A DNA stretch of 64,000 nucleotides from Brachypodium distachyon (GCF_000005505.3 NC_016132.3:49862914-49926913), one strand, 5' to 3'. Positions 1 to 12,558 are shown, counted from the first letter of the stretch. Notes: generated by a model from the sequence alone, not told the origin. Translations and numbers: made by a program.

Positions 1-180
1 GGCGGCGTGCGCCAGCGCCTCCACCGCCGCGCGCACCTCCGGGAACCGCAGCGACGGGTGCTCCCCGTGCATCAGCACGTTCTGGATCGGGATGATGTTG
101 TAGGACGCCTGCACGGGCGGATCCACCGGCCCCGACCCCGCCCCCGCCACGGAGGGCCGGCGGTTGCGGAGGACGCTCAT
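1..180 (-). CDS. callose synthase (glucan synthase-like), N-terminal 60 codons, runs off the left edge
   Basis: Seen: reading the minus strand from the ATG at 180-178, 60 open codons run to the window edge. They contain YNIIPIQN followed by HPSLRFPEVRAAVEAL. Known: this pair of strings marks the cytosolic N-terminus of plant callose synthases (GT48 family, plasma-membrane 1,3-beta-glucan synthases of about 1,800-1,900 residues). The short head before YNIIP resembles the callose synthase 11/12 (GSL5-like) branch more than the long-headed branch; that placement is inference. A possible 3' splice site (AG at 193-192, after a TTTTGC tract) sits 11 bases before the ATG, so a 5'UTR intron is likely. 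The catalytic and membrane regions lie outside the window. Confidence 0.88.
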   Translation of the reverse strand, partial: MSVLRNRRPSVAGAGSGPVDPPVQASYNIIPIQNVLMHGEHPSLRFPEVRAAVEALAHAA

Positions 181-3048
181 CTCCTACGCAGCTGCAAAAC
201 GGGAGGAACCGTCAGTACTCAACACACAGCCTCATCATCATCAGAGATTCAGAGAGGAGGAAGTGCATACACAGTATTAGGACTTCGAAGAGGATCACGT
301 GGGCGGTGGAGCTTTTGTTTGCTTGTTTGATTTGTTTTTCTCCGGTGTGGGGTTTGGGGGGGCTGGTCTTTGCTTTGCTTCTGGGGTTTCTAAACCAAAC
401 TAGTGTTTCCGTGCGCTGTGTCTTCCAGTGGGATAATGATGACGAATTGACGATGATGATGATGCGAGCGAGAACGAGGTGATGTACTTTACGAAAAGGG
501 AATGTCAGATTGATGTGATGAGTCTCATCCTCTTTATCCAGCCGGTTCCAATGGCAGAAAATAAAATAAAATGAGAGAATTTTTTGGTATCATAAAGCTA
601 TGAAATCTGGGTGAGTAACAGGATTGGCACTTTGTCATCTTTGGAGAATCCAAGCGAATTCGTGAAGTAGGATACTTTTGGTCGTGCATAAGTGCATTGA
701 GAGTTCGAGACTTGAGAACCCCATCACTCCATTTCCAGGAGGAGAGCGAAAAAGGACCGGAGGCGTGAGAACTTTTGAATTGTGGGTGAGAACTTTTAAT
801 ATTGGATAAGTCAGTATGGCATAAACGAATCCTTTCGGGCTTTTGTTTGCTTCTTTTCAACAATTGGAAACATTTGCCTACATGCTGGTCACGTGCGGTT
901 GTCCCCCCTCCCGCCTTTACAACTGAATGAACCGGACCGTGGAGCACTGGGGTGCATGCGTACAGGAGCTAAATTTGAGCTAAACTGACGAAACCAGTCA
1001 CACGGCGCTCGAAAATTTCAGAGAAAAAATTGCTCAGAAAAGTATGAGCCAGAAAGTTGACGACGTATCTATCAGACTATGACCATAGTGTTTTCTAAAA
1101 GAAAGACTACCACCCATAGCAGCAGCAGCATTTGGGGAACCTGTCTGATGACACTTGTTTCAGAGCATAATTGGTGCTGATCCCTTGTGTTTTAAGCCTC
1201 TAAAAGTTGACGCTTTCTGCTTACTTTCCATTGCCAGTGTTCGGTGCCGCACTAGAGAGCTACTACTAATCAGAAACCACGACATCGCGTACACTCCTGT
1301 CAAAGAGAAATGAGGTTCAGATAAAACCCTATGGTGCGCAGTGTTCATCCTCTCATGCATCGGGCTCGTAGATTTGAACTTTTGAACCCCCGGTAGAAGT
1401 TCCCTAAACTAATCCAGCAAGAGTTTTTTAAGGCAGGTCGCAAGCTGTGGCTGGCGTCCTCTCTGTAGCTTGACGCCAGAGGCAAAAAGGCTCGTCACCA
1501 AAAAAAAGAAAAGAAAAGCAAAGAAAAGCGTAACGCACGCTGCAAGCGGACGATGGGCGGCAGAGGAGCCAGACCAACCGGTCGAGAATATGAGAATATC
1601 AAGTGGGTCCCGCCAAGACGACGACCACGCTAGACAGACCACTTAGCCACACGACACCTCGTCACGATACAAGTTGTAGGATATCCGGGAGGCTGAAACG
1701 TGGGCCAGGGGAGCAAAATCTGGCGACATCCCAGGGATAAACCCGTCGTCAGTCCGCCGCTTGGTGAGGTGCACGAGACAAGGGCAGCGGCGGGGGAAAT
1801 TACGGAACTGCCACTGAGGCCCCCGCGCGGCCCGGATGACGGCGACCCGTTGCGAGCTGGGGGAAACCTCGAAGCGAACGGCGATCTACAGCGGCAGTAA
1901 AGTTTTTGGCACCTAGACGAGGGGGAGAAAGGGTTTAGAAACTTCACCTGATGAACAATCGACCGGCGGCGAGGAGCGAGCGACGCCCCGTCTGTCTCAC
2001 GTTGAGACTCTTGGGTCTCTGACTCTCTGTTGTGGCGGCGCCGGCTTTTCTTCTTTTTACATCTGATTAGAAAGGGGGAATCAGATACGTCTGCATAGGG
2101 ACTAGTAGGGAGTAAGGAATTTCGGAGTGGAGGATGCAGGGAAGAAGAAGATAATCGCCGGAGCAATGGAGATGGATTCATTACCCCTTCTGAGCACGTC
2201 GTTGGCCTCCCTGTCGCTGCTCTTCGATGTCCCTCTCCCGCTGCCTTCACTCCGTTGGCTTCCTTGTGCGTCTCTCTTCCCCTGCTCCTTTTTTTGCGCC
2301 GCCTCCTCGGCGTCTCACCAATCGCCACTTGCTCGGCCTCCCTGCCGTTAGCGCATTTGAGACGTTTCGTTCGTTGCGGAGGAGATGCTTTGGTGCTCTT
2401 GTGTGTGGGGCCGTGGCTCAGCACGATTTGTTCTCTCCTAACGCTGCACAAGTCCCAACAACGCGAATCCATTCCGAGCTGTGGAATGCAAAAGCTCCAG
2501 TCCGAGCCGAGCTCTTCGCATACTCGGAGGCCCTCACCATTTCTTTTCTTCGACTGAAAAGGAGGAAAATACGCGGTTTTCTTGAACTGAACAAACTGAA
2601 AAGGAGGTGAATACATACATGTACGAGAAAGGAGCAACTCGAGCTGGAAGACTGCGATTTATTTTATACTATGATGAGGGCATACACTTAAGCTTAAGCT
2701 AGCTCAACATGATGGGCAGAGCAGTAGACAACGACAGAACGTAGCAAACACCACATGACATTTCAGTATTTCACACACCACAAAATGACAAGATAGCTGA
2801 AAATAATTTGCTTTAGAAATTAGAATAGATGTCAGTAGTGCACGTGCATGTCACAGGAGGCATCAACTAGCAAAGTGTCCGTGCGTTGCTACGGAACAAC
2901 TAATTGATGCTATAATAAACGGTGCTACATTGTAAAAAATGCCATTACATTTTTCATATTTACCCCATCTCTAGCGCCATGAAATAACAAAATTATATGT
3001 AAAAATATCACAAAAGGCCAGCGATCATTTGCTAACCCTTCGTGGTCA

Positions 3049-3121
3049 AAGTAATGCAAAGGTCTTTCAGCTGCGAAGGAATATATTCAAATCTGGGAAT
3101 CAAGTAATGCAAAGGTCTTTC
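3049..3121. repeat. 20-bp direct repeat pair
   Basis: The same 20 bases (starting AAGTAATGCAAAGG) occur at 3049-3068 and 3102-3121, 53 bases apart. No coding content. Confidence 0.85.
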
Positions 3122-3364
3122 TTTATCATGCCGTGAAGTGAAAACAGGGTCAAAATGAACTAAAATGTTGTTTTATCATGTCATTTTTGCAGGATCACAG
3201 CTGTATGATTTTCGGGAACGCTATTGACTTTCAATATAGGATGAAGTTCTCTTTAGGTGAAGAATAATAACACAAACACCGTTCTTGTGTAATATACAAT
3301 GCGGTCATCTGAAACAAAATTATAGTACTACAGAGGAGGTTGAGACAGAGCACATGACCTATAC

Positions 3365-3465
3365 AGTCAGGATTGGGGGTGTAACTGAAAGAAGACCATT
3401 GATAGGGCACATTTCAAACAAGTATGCCTATAGTCAGGATTGGGGGTGTAACTGAAAGAAGACCA
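3365..3465. repeat. 34-bp perfect direct repeat pair
   Basis: A 34-base string (key core GGATTGGGGGTGTAAC) is present without change at 3365-3398 and 3432-3465, period 67. The intervening 33 bases are not repeated. It looks like a recent local duplication. Confidence 0.9.
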
Positions 3466-5068
3466 CATATACCTCCAACTATTAACGTGGATCCATGATC
3501 GATCTCTGCTCCACTTAATAGCCCCAGACAAACATTGCCGCTTATCCTGGAACTAGTCCAGCATGAAAAACATAAACAGGCATTTTCAGTATGTAACTCG
3601 TGTTATAAGACCGATCGAACAGAGATTTATGAAAATACATCAGGACTGACACTAATGATCAAGTAGTCATTAAGAAGAACGGTAAATGTTCTGGGAATGA
3701 CCAGCCATCTTTTCCCAAAATGAAGGCTCAAGGGATTGAATACCTGCTTGACATCTTCCAAATATTAATTCTAACATGATGACCAGGGCAAGTAGTTTCT
3801 TTTACTGCTAGTTGCCTGTCAAACTATCCCTCCTTGGCGAGGTGATCAATTACAGTGCCATCATATTACCATACTAACCTAACAGGAGCAGATGTTTACG
3901 TAAAGCCTTAGATTTTTCAGCTCACAATATATAAATAAATTTTATTCAGAAAACAAGATAGTCTAAACAGCAGGACAATTTGAAAGAACATGTAGTATTC
4001 ATTGCATTCAACTTTATGGAATGAATAGAGAGAAGTACTTATAATCTGCTATATTTTTTATCACACTGTGAAGGCACACAGAACTTAAATGCTCATATGG
4101 GTATTGTGTGTTAAACCAAGATTGACATCATCCAATTTTATTAGAGATTGTCAGCAACAGAAAATCAACGTGTTCCAGAAATCCAGAAAACCATTGTACC
4201 GATCCAAGGACTCTGGTAACCTTGTGAACACTATTGAGGACAATAACAAAAGAATTGAACTGAATGATATCATTGACGTTCTAGGAAGGTTTGAACTATA
4301 CAAAGAATATGGTCTAACCGAACCATATATAACAATAAAGGAATTAATTTCGTGGCTCTACTCATGTACACGGTAACTGCAGCTTTCTTTCACATCTACA
4401 CATGTACACTGAAACTGAAAATGATAAATGGTCCTTTGATCAATGTTCTTTCTTTTACACCTAAACATGTACCTTCACATGTAGCTGTAGCAGGAGTTGA
4501 TTCTAGTTGTTTCTTGATAGCAACTACTATAGCTTGCATTCTTTCAAGTAAAAAATAATCCTAATTTGCAAGGTTCTCATACAGCATTGAAGAACAAAGT
4601 TATTTAAACAATCATGAGTGTTAGCAAAATCTGCAAGTAAACTGCAACTTCTTTTATGCATCAGTATTGAAATATGATGAATAATTAAAGTTTCAAAACT
4701 AACATGTGTGGTCAAGGTACTGAACTTGGGACTCTTGACAAACAGTTGACAGAAAAACAAGAAGAATTATACCAACTTCATAAAATTGTTTAATTAAACT
4801 GCCAACATACGGAACTGGAACACATGAATTTGATTGAGACAATGACACATTATCTTAGCTTCATTAGCAGAACATCTTTGTAGATTTTTACATAAGCTGC
4901 GTCATGCAATGCGTAGCTACAACTTCAGAATTACTATTCTTAAGTCTAAGCTTTCCTTCAATGAGCACGATTAATGTAGAAGAATAATGTGCAGCAACAG
5001 GACTGGACTACTTGGAGCATTGTGAAGAGACGAAAAAACCTAATTAACCTACTGCTCACCGGAGCTTC

Positions 5069-5310
5069 TCCAGGTCCTGTCCGTTGCCTTGTGATCCGAG
5101 TTCTACTAATGAATAAGAAACAACAACTGAGTTCTAGAAAGGAGAACTACATAAAGAAAGTAGGCAGATTTGTCTCCGGCAACAACCCAAATACAGTTCG
5201 TGGTCTAACCAATTTTCTCACCGTAGCTCGTCGATCCAGGTCCCCTTCGTTCGTTCAGTTGTGTTCCGAGTTCTACGAATCAACAAGAAACAACAGATTA
5301 GAAGAAAGAA
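5069..5310. repeat. diverged direct repeat, about 75 bp, period 166
   Basis: 5069-5145 and 5235-5310 share TCCAGGTCC, TCCGAGTTCTAC and AAGAAACAACA in the same order and spacing, with substitutions between. This suggests an older tandem duplication. Confidence 0.6.
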
Positions 5311-5637
5311 TGATATTAGCAGAACGAGGGAGAAAGAAAGTGTAGAAATTTGAAAATACCCATGGCAGCGAGAGGAGTGCAGGGAGACAGAGGTAGTCTC
5401 GTACCTGGCCTTTTCGTGGACCCCGAAGGACTTAACCGCTGGAAGTGAGGTCGTTGCAGTCCACCGAGCTGGCCGCGTGCTGAACTGCTGACAGAAGACC
5501 TGCCCACGAAGTCAGGGACGTGCTCGCTCAAACGGCCATCCCACCCGCGCCTCGTCGTAACTGCCGTGGCAAGACCTGCGCCTTGCCCTAGGAGAGAAGT
5601 GGCCCGGCGAGTCGCCGGAACCGCCGTTGTCGTGATG

Positions 5638-5652
5638 GAGGAGGCCACGCTC
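5638..5652. repeat. LINE target-site duplication, 3' copy
   Basis: GAGGAGGCCACGCTC, identical to 12175-12189, directly adjoining the poly(A) end of the LINE. Confidence 0.95.
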
Positions 5653-5942
5653 TTTTTTTTAATCGGGCCTCTCCCCACTTTCCAACGAAAATAACAGGTC
5701 TCAAGCAGTTATACAGCGAATGAAAGAAAAGCAGGAAGAGGCGGATCCGGACACCAGCAGGAAACCCACTGCGTCCAGCCCGGCTCGGCCTAGGCACCAT
5801 GGAGCGAAAACTTGCTGCCACCGAAAAGCCAAGACTATCCTAACAACAGTTCAGAGACGTTTCCACCAACATCAACACTATCTAGCTTATTACAGATCCA
5901 CACAGGGGCCAAAAGTATAACAGCCAACGAGCATGCAGTTTT

Positions 5943-8900
5943 TTAGTGACGAACAGTATAACTGGAATTGATACGAAGTGCAGCTTCAGTCGCCCTCTGC
6001 ATAGCCTGGTGACGGCGCCGAAGTTGAGTCGCAGATTGCATGAGGCCAGTCGCTCCATCCTTGATCCCCTGCTTCATGCGCGCGTCCTTCTGAAGTTCAG
6101 CCCAGTATTGCAGGAAAGAGCAAAGTAAGAAAACCACAACAGTAGGGTGATGCAAAACTTTCTTCTCAAAACAAACAACATTTCTTGTTTTCCAGATGGC
6201 CCAGCACACAGCACCAAGGCCTTCAATGAAATAAGATCGAATACCAGGAACAAAGCGTCTAATCCAGATGAAGTATTGCCAGGGGTTCTGAGGAACCAGA
6301 TCAGTCCCCAAAAAGTGTCCAATACAGTCCCAAACCACCCTAGCAACCGTGCATTCAAAGAAGAGGTGCAGTAAAGATTCATCCTTATGACAGAAATAGC
6401 GTTTAGGATTCCCAGGCCACTGTCTCTTGACCATGTTATCTTTAGTAAGAAGGGAGTTCAAAAACATCTGCCAGAGGAAGATTTTAATTTTTAAAGGAAT
6501 CCTAGCTTTCCAAATAAAAGCATAGTTGGGGCCAACAATAGTTTTGCAAAGTTGTTGATAAGAAGATTTCACAGTATAACATCCTTTACTGTCCCATTTC
6601 CACATGAAAGAGTCAGGAGCATCAGATAAAACAACATCTCTGAGAATAGAATTTAAGTCAGCCCATTGATCAGCCAGGAAGCCATTTAACCATCTAGAGA
6701 AGGTGACAGATCCCAGATGTTGTTTAAAAAAGGAAACATAAACATCTTTAAAGTCACAAAACAAGTACAATTCAGGGAATTTAGCATACATGGGTTCATC
6801 CCTCCACCAAATGTCCTCCCAAAATCTAATGATAGTGCCAGAACCTAGCTTACATACTCTACCAGAGAGATAAAATTGTTTAACTTTCATCAAATCTTTC
6901 CAACAGGGAGAGTCAGTGATTTTAACAGTGACAGAGGCAACAAAGGATTGTCTCAAATACTTTGCTTTAACAATTTCTTGCCACATGCCTTTCTTATTGT
7001 CCAATCTCCACCACCACTTACAAAGCAAGACAGTATTAAAAGAACTAATTCTTCTAAAACCAAGCCCCCCTTTCTCTTTAGGTCTACACACCATATCCCA
7101 CTTCACAAGATGGTATTTTCTTTTATTACTATTCCCTTGCCAGAAAAAAGTTCTTCTAGATTTGTCAATCCTTTCAATCACAGTTTTAGGAAGCCTATAC
7201 ATGGACATATGATAAGTTGGAACACTCTCAAGGCAAGATTTGATCAAAACAGCTCTGCCCCCAGCAGACAAGGAACCCCCTCTCCAGGTATCAAGCTTTT
7301 TTGCAACCTTAGAATAGAGGAAATCCCAATGCTTAATAAGAAGTCTAGACCCTCCCACTGGTACCCCTAAATACATAAAGGGAACATCCCCAATTTTGCA
7401 GCCAAAAAGATCAGAGTAAGCCTGAGCAACATCATTATCTCCACCAATGATATAAAGCTCACTTTTAAGGAAGTTAATCTTTAAGCCAGGCATAAGCTCA
7501 AATGTGTAGAGTAATAATTTCAGATTAATAGCTTTCTCCATGTCATGTTGAATACAAAGGAGGGTGTCATCTGCATATTGCAGAATGGCAATTAATGCCA
7601 GTAGGGAAAAGATGAGGAATAAAACCACAAATCATGTTATTAGATTGAGCCCTAAGGATCATTCTAGTGAGACAATCAGCTGCAAAGTTGAACAGGAAGG
7701 GAGAGAGGGGGTCCCCCTGCCTTACCCCTTTGTGGCTCATAAAATAAGGACCCAACATTTCATTCATCTTGACACATACAGTGCCATTACATAGAACCAT
7801 TTTAATCCATGACATCCACAAGGAACAAAAACCTCTAGCTTTCATGCAGGAAAGAAGAAAATTCCAATCAACCTTATCACATGCCTTTTCAAAATCAAGT
7901 TTAAGCAGAACTGCAGTAGAGTTTTGTTTTTTAACTTCATGCATAATTTCATGCAAAGAAAGGATCCCATCAACAATGTATCTCCCCCCAATGAAAGCAT
8001 TCTGGTGAGGGCTAATTAATTTGTTCATCACATAATCCAATCTAATGGTAAGCACCTTAGTGATGAGCTTTTACAGACAGTTCAGAAGACAAATGGGATG
8101 AAATTGTTGAATTCTACAAGCACCAACAATCTTAGGAAGAAGAGTTATCACCTCATAATTCAATCTTTGTATATCTAGCTTGCTCCTATGAAACTCCTCA
8201 AACATAAACAGGACATCTATTCTCATAAAATCCCAGCCAATTTGAAAAAATTCAATGGGGAGCCCATCAGGGCCAGAGGCCTTGTTTTTTTCCATAGAGA
8301 AAAGTGCCACTTTCACCTCTTCTTCAGTGAAGGGTCTAGTGAGGAAGGAGTTGTCACAACTAGTGACATTCACTACATTAGACCAAAGAGAGGGATCTAA
8401 CTGAATATCAGAAACAGCGGCAGGGCCAAATAAGGCTGTATAGTAATCAGTGGCATGCTGTAGGAGTAAAGCAGGATCAGAGATAGTACCAGAATAATCT
8501 TCTAGGGAAAAAATAGAATTCTTCCTCTTCCTCCCATTGGCAATACGATGTAAGTATTTTGTGTTGCAATCACCTTCCAAAATCCACTTCTGATGGGATC
8601 TCTGAAACCAGTAAAGTTCCTCACCTGCATACAACCTATGCAATTTAGTCATAATGTCAACCTTTCTCGCACAGTGAATTGGGAACATGAGCCCATCTTC
8701 TTCAAGTAATAAATTTTTATCTAGCTCTTCTTGAAGCAATCTTCTTTCTTTTTTCATATGACCAGAAATATTAGCCCCCCAGTCTTTGAAATACTTCTTA
8801 CATCGTTTGATTTTAATTTGAATAATGTCAAGAATAGACTTAGCACAAACAGGCTGACACCAAATCTCTCTAAGTTTAGATAGGAAATCTTCATGTTTAA

Positions 8901-9652
8901 ACCAGGATAATTCAAACTTAAAAGTGGTGTTTTTCTTGTTCTAAGGAATAGCAGAGTTAAGGAGCAAAGCATTATGATCAGAAAGGGATCTAGGTAACTT
9001 TGTAACAGTGACTAAGGGAAAAATATCTTCCCAGTCAGCAGACATAAGGATTCTATCGAGCTTGACCAAAGTTGGGGGATCTTGACCATTGGTCCAAGTG
9101 AATTTCCCCCTATTGAGAGCAATTTCTCTAAGATTGTAATGATGAATAACAGAATTGAAATCTTTAATATGATAAGAGTGACAGTAATTTTGATTTTTCT
9201 CATCAGGATGCCTAATGATTTTAAAGTCACCACCAATAATGTATGGGACATCCTGCAAGGCCAGGAAATCAGACATCTCCCCAAGGAACTCATCCTTCAA
9301 TTCATCATGAGCAGAACCATAAACAGATAACAGGTTTCATTTTAAATTCAATTGTTTGTCCCAAAGACAAACCTGTACAATGTATTTTCCAATCTTAGTC
9401 ATATGAACCTCAAAGGAATCTTTCTTAACACCCACAAAAATACCACTAGATTTTCTTTCAGAAAGAAACCAAGTCCAGAAGAAAACATCAAAGGGGTCAA
9501 ACTTCCTCAAGTAAGCATCATTAACCGCAGATTTTTTTTGTTTCTTGCAAGCACAGAAAATCAAGACTATGGTCCCAAATAAGTTCCCTCACACATACAC
9601 CCATTCCCTTCTTCCCACTCCCCCTACAGTTCCAGAAAAGACCACTAATCAT
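5943..9652 (-). pseudogene. LINE ORF2 (endonuclease and reverse transcriptase), frameshifted
   Basis: The ATG is at 9652. The endonuclease motifs appear in order: FWNCRG, LCLQETKK, GGDFKIIR (usually GGDFN, so a probable missing Asn), LDRILMS and SDHNALLL. Reverse transcriptase motifs follow: KASGPDG, AFIGGRYIVDGIL, LKLDFEKACDKVDW, GVRQGDPLSPFLF and the catalytic YADD at about 7577-7566. The C-terminal zinc-binding domain (FLWQMFLN, ending HLFFECTVARVVWD) lies at about 6480-6330. The frame breaks at an A8 run (plus-strand T run 9532-9539) and again near 9310, 8940, 8755, 8060 and 7600. The last segment ends at 5943. A functional enzyme cannot be read from this copy. Confidence 0.92.
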
Positions 9653-12097
9653 GAATTTTTCTTTTTCCTACCCCTCCTAGTAGCTCTCCCATTCCCAGGT
9701 TGGGCCAAGCTACTAGGTACAACGGACCCTCCATTGGAGGGCCCAAAGACACCAGCTGGATTCAGCCGCGTCTTACTGGTTCTCAACTTTCTAGATGAAA
9801 CAAGAGTAAAATCATCACCAGGATAAACAGGAGGCAAATCCTCATGATCAGAAACAGAACCAGCAGAAGTAGAAAATTGGGGAGGAGCAGAATCAAGGAG
9901 AGAGACAGTAGCAACAGGTCTATTGGCAAGCAGAGAATCTCTGGCAGTTTCAAGTTCTTTCAAAATATTAACAGTGGAAAAAGTGTCATTGAGAATGAAA
10001 GCCCCCATAGCTTGAGCGCGAGAAATAATCACATCATCACCAAGAAGCGAGAAAGAATTAGTGCGAGGGCACATACCTTCAGAGTTTTTCTTCTGCAGAA
10101 GGGCAGTTGCCTTAAGGAGAGCAGGAGCAGGCGCCTTCTTGGACAATCTGTCACTGAAGCGAATAGGAGCAACAGGCTTCTTCTCAAGAGGTGCAGGAAG
10201 CTCAGCATCAGAAACAGCTTGCTGAGAGTCTTGGGATAATGGCCCACCATCATCAGAGAAGCAGACATGGTCCTCATGCATACACTCGCACCGCATCCTA
10301 AGCGTTGTAGTTGATAAGGGGAAGAGCTACTCCAATCAACACCAGGACATAAGGCTTGGATCACACCCCTCACATCAGTAGGTACATGAAAAGTCTCTGC
10401 AGGAAGATTTTGCTGAGCAAACTTGAGCCAGGGGGATAGGCCAACATCAAGCAACACCTGAAGATGTAAGCCTTCAGGAATAGCATGAAGCACATGAAAG
10501 ATTTGCTCAGACCTAGTGACCACAGATTCAGCTTCCTGACACATGGTATCAATAAGCAGGTCATTATAAGCATTTTCACTCTCTTCCTCTTCTTCCTCAT
10601 CAACAACAAGGATATCAGTGGCAATCTTTTTTCCCCCTCCATATGAACTACCCCCCATAGTTTTAGCTGGAGTAGATTTTGGTGGAGGATCATTAAAACG
10701 ATGCCTCTTAGAGTGTGAACCTCTTCAGGATCGCGGACATCAGATAGAATAGTAGCCTTCTCATTGTTCTTTTTGTGACTCACAATCACAGATTCACATT
10801 CAAAGAAGAAGTCATAAAGCAAAGTACCTAGGTATCCCTCTACAGATGCAGGTATATTATAGGCATCCACACAACAGAGCTTGATACGCACATATTCAGG
10901 TTTGGATAGGGTGGCCGGATCAATGTCCAAGGTGACGCCTACCAAGGATCCAACAAAAGCAACCACGGCCTCAGAGCGCATGTCACCAGGAATATTACTC
11001 ACTTTCACCCAAGCTTGATCCATTTCTCCTTTAGCACCAATAGATGGTGTCCAGGGATCAACATTCACCTTAGCAAAAGTGTTCTGGAGAACAAATCCCT
11101 TAAAAAAGGAAAACTCCTCAACTTTTTTACCATTAGGAAAACGCATCACAAAATGACCAGGGCCAATAGGATGAGCAGAACAACGCCAGGTACCAGCAAA
11201 CAGAAGATTGAATGCAGCCTCAACCTGGCGTGCAGTGGCCACGCCCTCCACCACAGTGAGAACAACTGAGGAATTCTTGTCTTTGGTGGTTTTCTCAGAA
11301 GGAATGGGGGGAATGAAGAAAATACCCTGCCCTTTGGCTTGGAATCCACACATGGGAGCAGAATAATCTTCAAAAAATTTCCTAGGGCAATCCCGAACAG
11401 CATGACCAAGGATCCCACATTTAGAGCACGCACCTTTAGGAAGAGCAGTTGGCGACGAGGCATCACGAGGATGTTTGTGTGATGAAGGTAGCGGACGAGT
11501 CGGCGGCGGATGGTCTGCAACCACCACCTCCTCGATGCGACCCACCGGTGCCATCTCGGTCACCGATGCCGTCACACCGTCTAGATTTGCCCACTGGTTC
11601 GTCCCAGAAGACTCCCCCGCCGTCGTCTGAGAAGCTTCCTCCCAGCGAGCATTCCCCTGCACCTGGCCACGGATCTGAAGATCCTGGCCACGGATCTGAA
11701 GATCCTGGCCACGGATCTGGCCTTTGGCCCGCCCCTGATCCTGTCCCCCACGGACCGGGGCCTCCCTACCCTGATCGTGGTTCCAGACAAGACCACGGCC
11801 ACGACCTTGGCCACGGCCGCGCCCAGCCCCAAAACCGTCACGGCGTTGGCCGTAAGCAATGTCTGCCTGCCCCCTCGAGGAGTCACCAATGGATCCACGC
11901 GTCAAAGGATCAACGGGACGACGTGGCGAAATCGCCACCGCAGGAACAACCGTCCCCACCCGGGGGACCGCGCCAAGGACGGAACTACCCCTCGCGGGAA
12001 TTGGTGCGGGAATCACCCGCACTGACATGATCGAGGGCACACCAGCACGGTCGCTCGCCGGCGGCGGCAAGAGACGACGTGGCACGAGGAGGTTCAT
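9649..12097 (-). pseudogene. LINE ORF1 (nucleic-acid-binding protein), frameshifted
   Basis: ORF1 starts at the ATG at 12097-12095. The first part is Arg/Gly-rich with a threefold 18-bp repeat (about 11678-11715). It then carries a CCHC knuckle (CSKCGILGHAVRDC, near 11420-11380) and a domain like plant DUF4283 (about 11270-10800). The frame is lost near 10730, picked up in another frame by an acidic stretch (VVDEEEEEESENAY), and shifts again near 10290. The last part ends in a basic tail RATRRGRKKKNS at 9649. Known: plant L1 ORF1 proteins bind element RNA and form the transposition particle. The ORF1 stop and ORF2 start overlap as ATGA at 9652-9649. Confidence 0.85.
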
Positions 12098-12174
12098 CGC
12101 CGAGAGAACTTTTTCTTCAGAAAGAAAGAAACAAACTCACTTTTTTGACAATTCACGGGTCAATTTGTTTCGTC

Positions 12175-12189
12175 GAGGAGGCCACGCTC
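12175..12189. repeat. LINE target-site duplication, 5' copy
   Basis: GAGGAGGCCACGCTC, identical to 5638-5652. It marks the 5' end of the LINE at 12174. Confidence 0.95.
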
Positions 12190-12522
12190 GAGCCTGCACG
12201 ACAGCACGAGCAGCCGCCGGCGGAGAGTGAGAGGAGGCCGAGCCTCCACGAAGTTGCGACGGTGGGCGGCGGCAGCGAGCTCGGCCAGGAGCGCGGCGAG
12301 GGGTGCGAGGAGGATGGGACGGGAGGCGAATGCGGGCGGATGTGGAGAGAAACAGAGGGGGCGGCAGCGAGGTGTGGAGGAGGGGCGGTGGGCGGTGTCG
12401 TGGTGGCAGAGATGATCCGTCGCCTCACTCAGAACCCTGGCGGTGGCAGATTGGGAGGTTGGGGGTGGCTGGCGAGCGCAGGGGAGGAGGGTGGCGGCGG
12501 CGTTATCGGCTGGCGAGTTTGA
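12190..12522 (+). other. GC-rich open frame interrupted near its start by the LINE
   Basis: An ATG at 5635-5637 is followed directly by the 15-bp LINE target site, read as five codons. Beyond the LINE the same frame stays open from 12190 to the stop at about 12523. Before the insertion, this would have been one open frame of roughly 117 codons. It is rich in Gly, Glu and Arg, with no domain I recognise. It may be part of a gene, a captured fragment inside a larger element, or chance in GC-rich DNA. The tract resumes again after the Mutator-like element at 14082. Confidence 0.4.
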
Positions 12523-12558
12523 CGAAGCAGTACGGGACTAAAGAGAGTCGGGGCGTTA

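Larger units (their letters stand above)
181..5637. other. spacer and promoter region upstream of the callose synthase gene
   Basis: No convincing gene. 181-1400 is mixed AT-rich sequence that should hold the callose synthase promoter and 5'UTR. 1400-2640 is GC-rich with CT-rich runs and several open frames on both strands, none with a recognisable domain. 2641-5350 is AT-rich, with three short direct-repeat pairs listed separately. 2877-2896 carries a GTGCGTTGCTACGGA-like string that recurs in grass repeats (inference) and reappears in variant form near 47150. Confidence 0.5.
5653..12174 (-). mobile_element. full-length L1-type non-LTR retrotransposon (LINE), coding-dead
   Basis: A 6.5-kb element on the minus strand. 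From its 5' end (12174) it carries ORF1 with a CCHC zinc knuckle, then ORF2 with an APE-type endonuclease, a reverse transcriptase and a zinc-binding reverse-transcriptase tail. It ends in a short poly(A) (eight T at 5653-5660 on the plus strand). It is bounded by a perfect 15-bp target duplication at 5638-5652 and 12175-12189. The perfect duplication and complete 5' end argue for a fairly recent insertion. The coding frames are broken in several places, so it cannot encode its own proteins as read. Confidence 0.95.

Noticed and set aside
1630..2637. 335-codon minus-strand open frame
   Set aside because: Low-complexity Arg/Ser/Pro content, overlapping open frames on the other strand, no domain and no splice support.
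4089..4376. 95-codon plus-strand open frame as a gene
   Set aside because: No domain or splice context; AT-rich spacer with repeat strings nearby.
11449..12030. 193-codon plus-strand open frame
   Set aside because: Antisense shadow of the GC-rich start of LINE ORF1.
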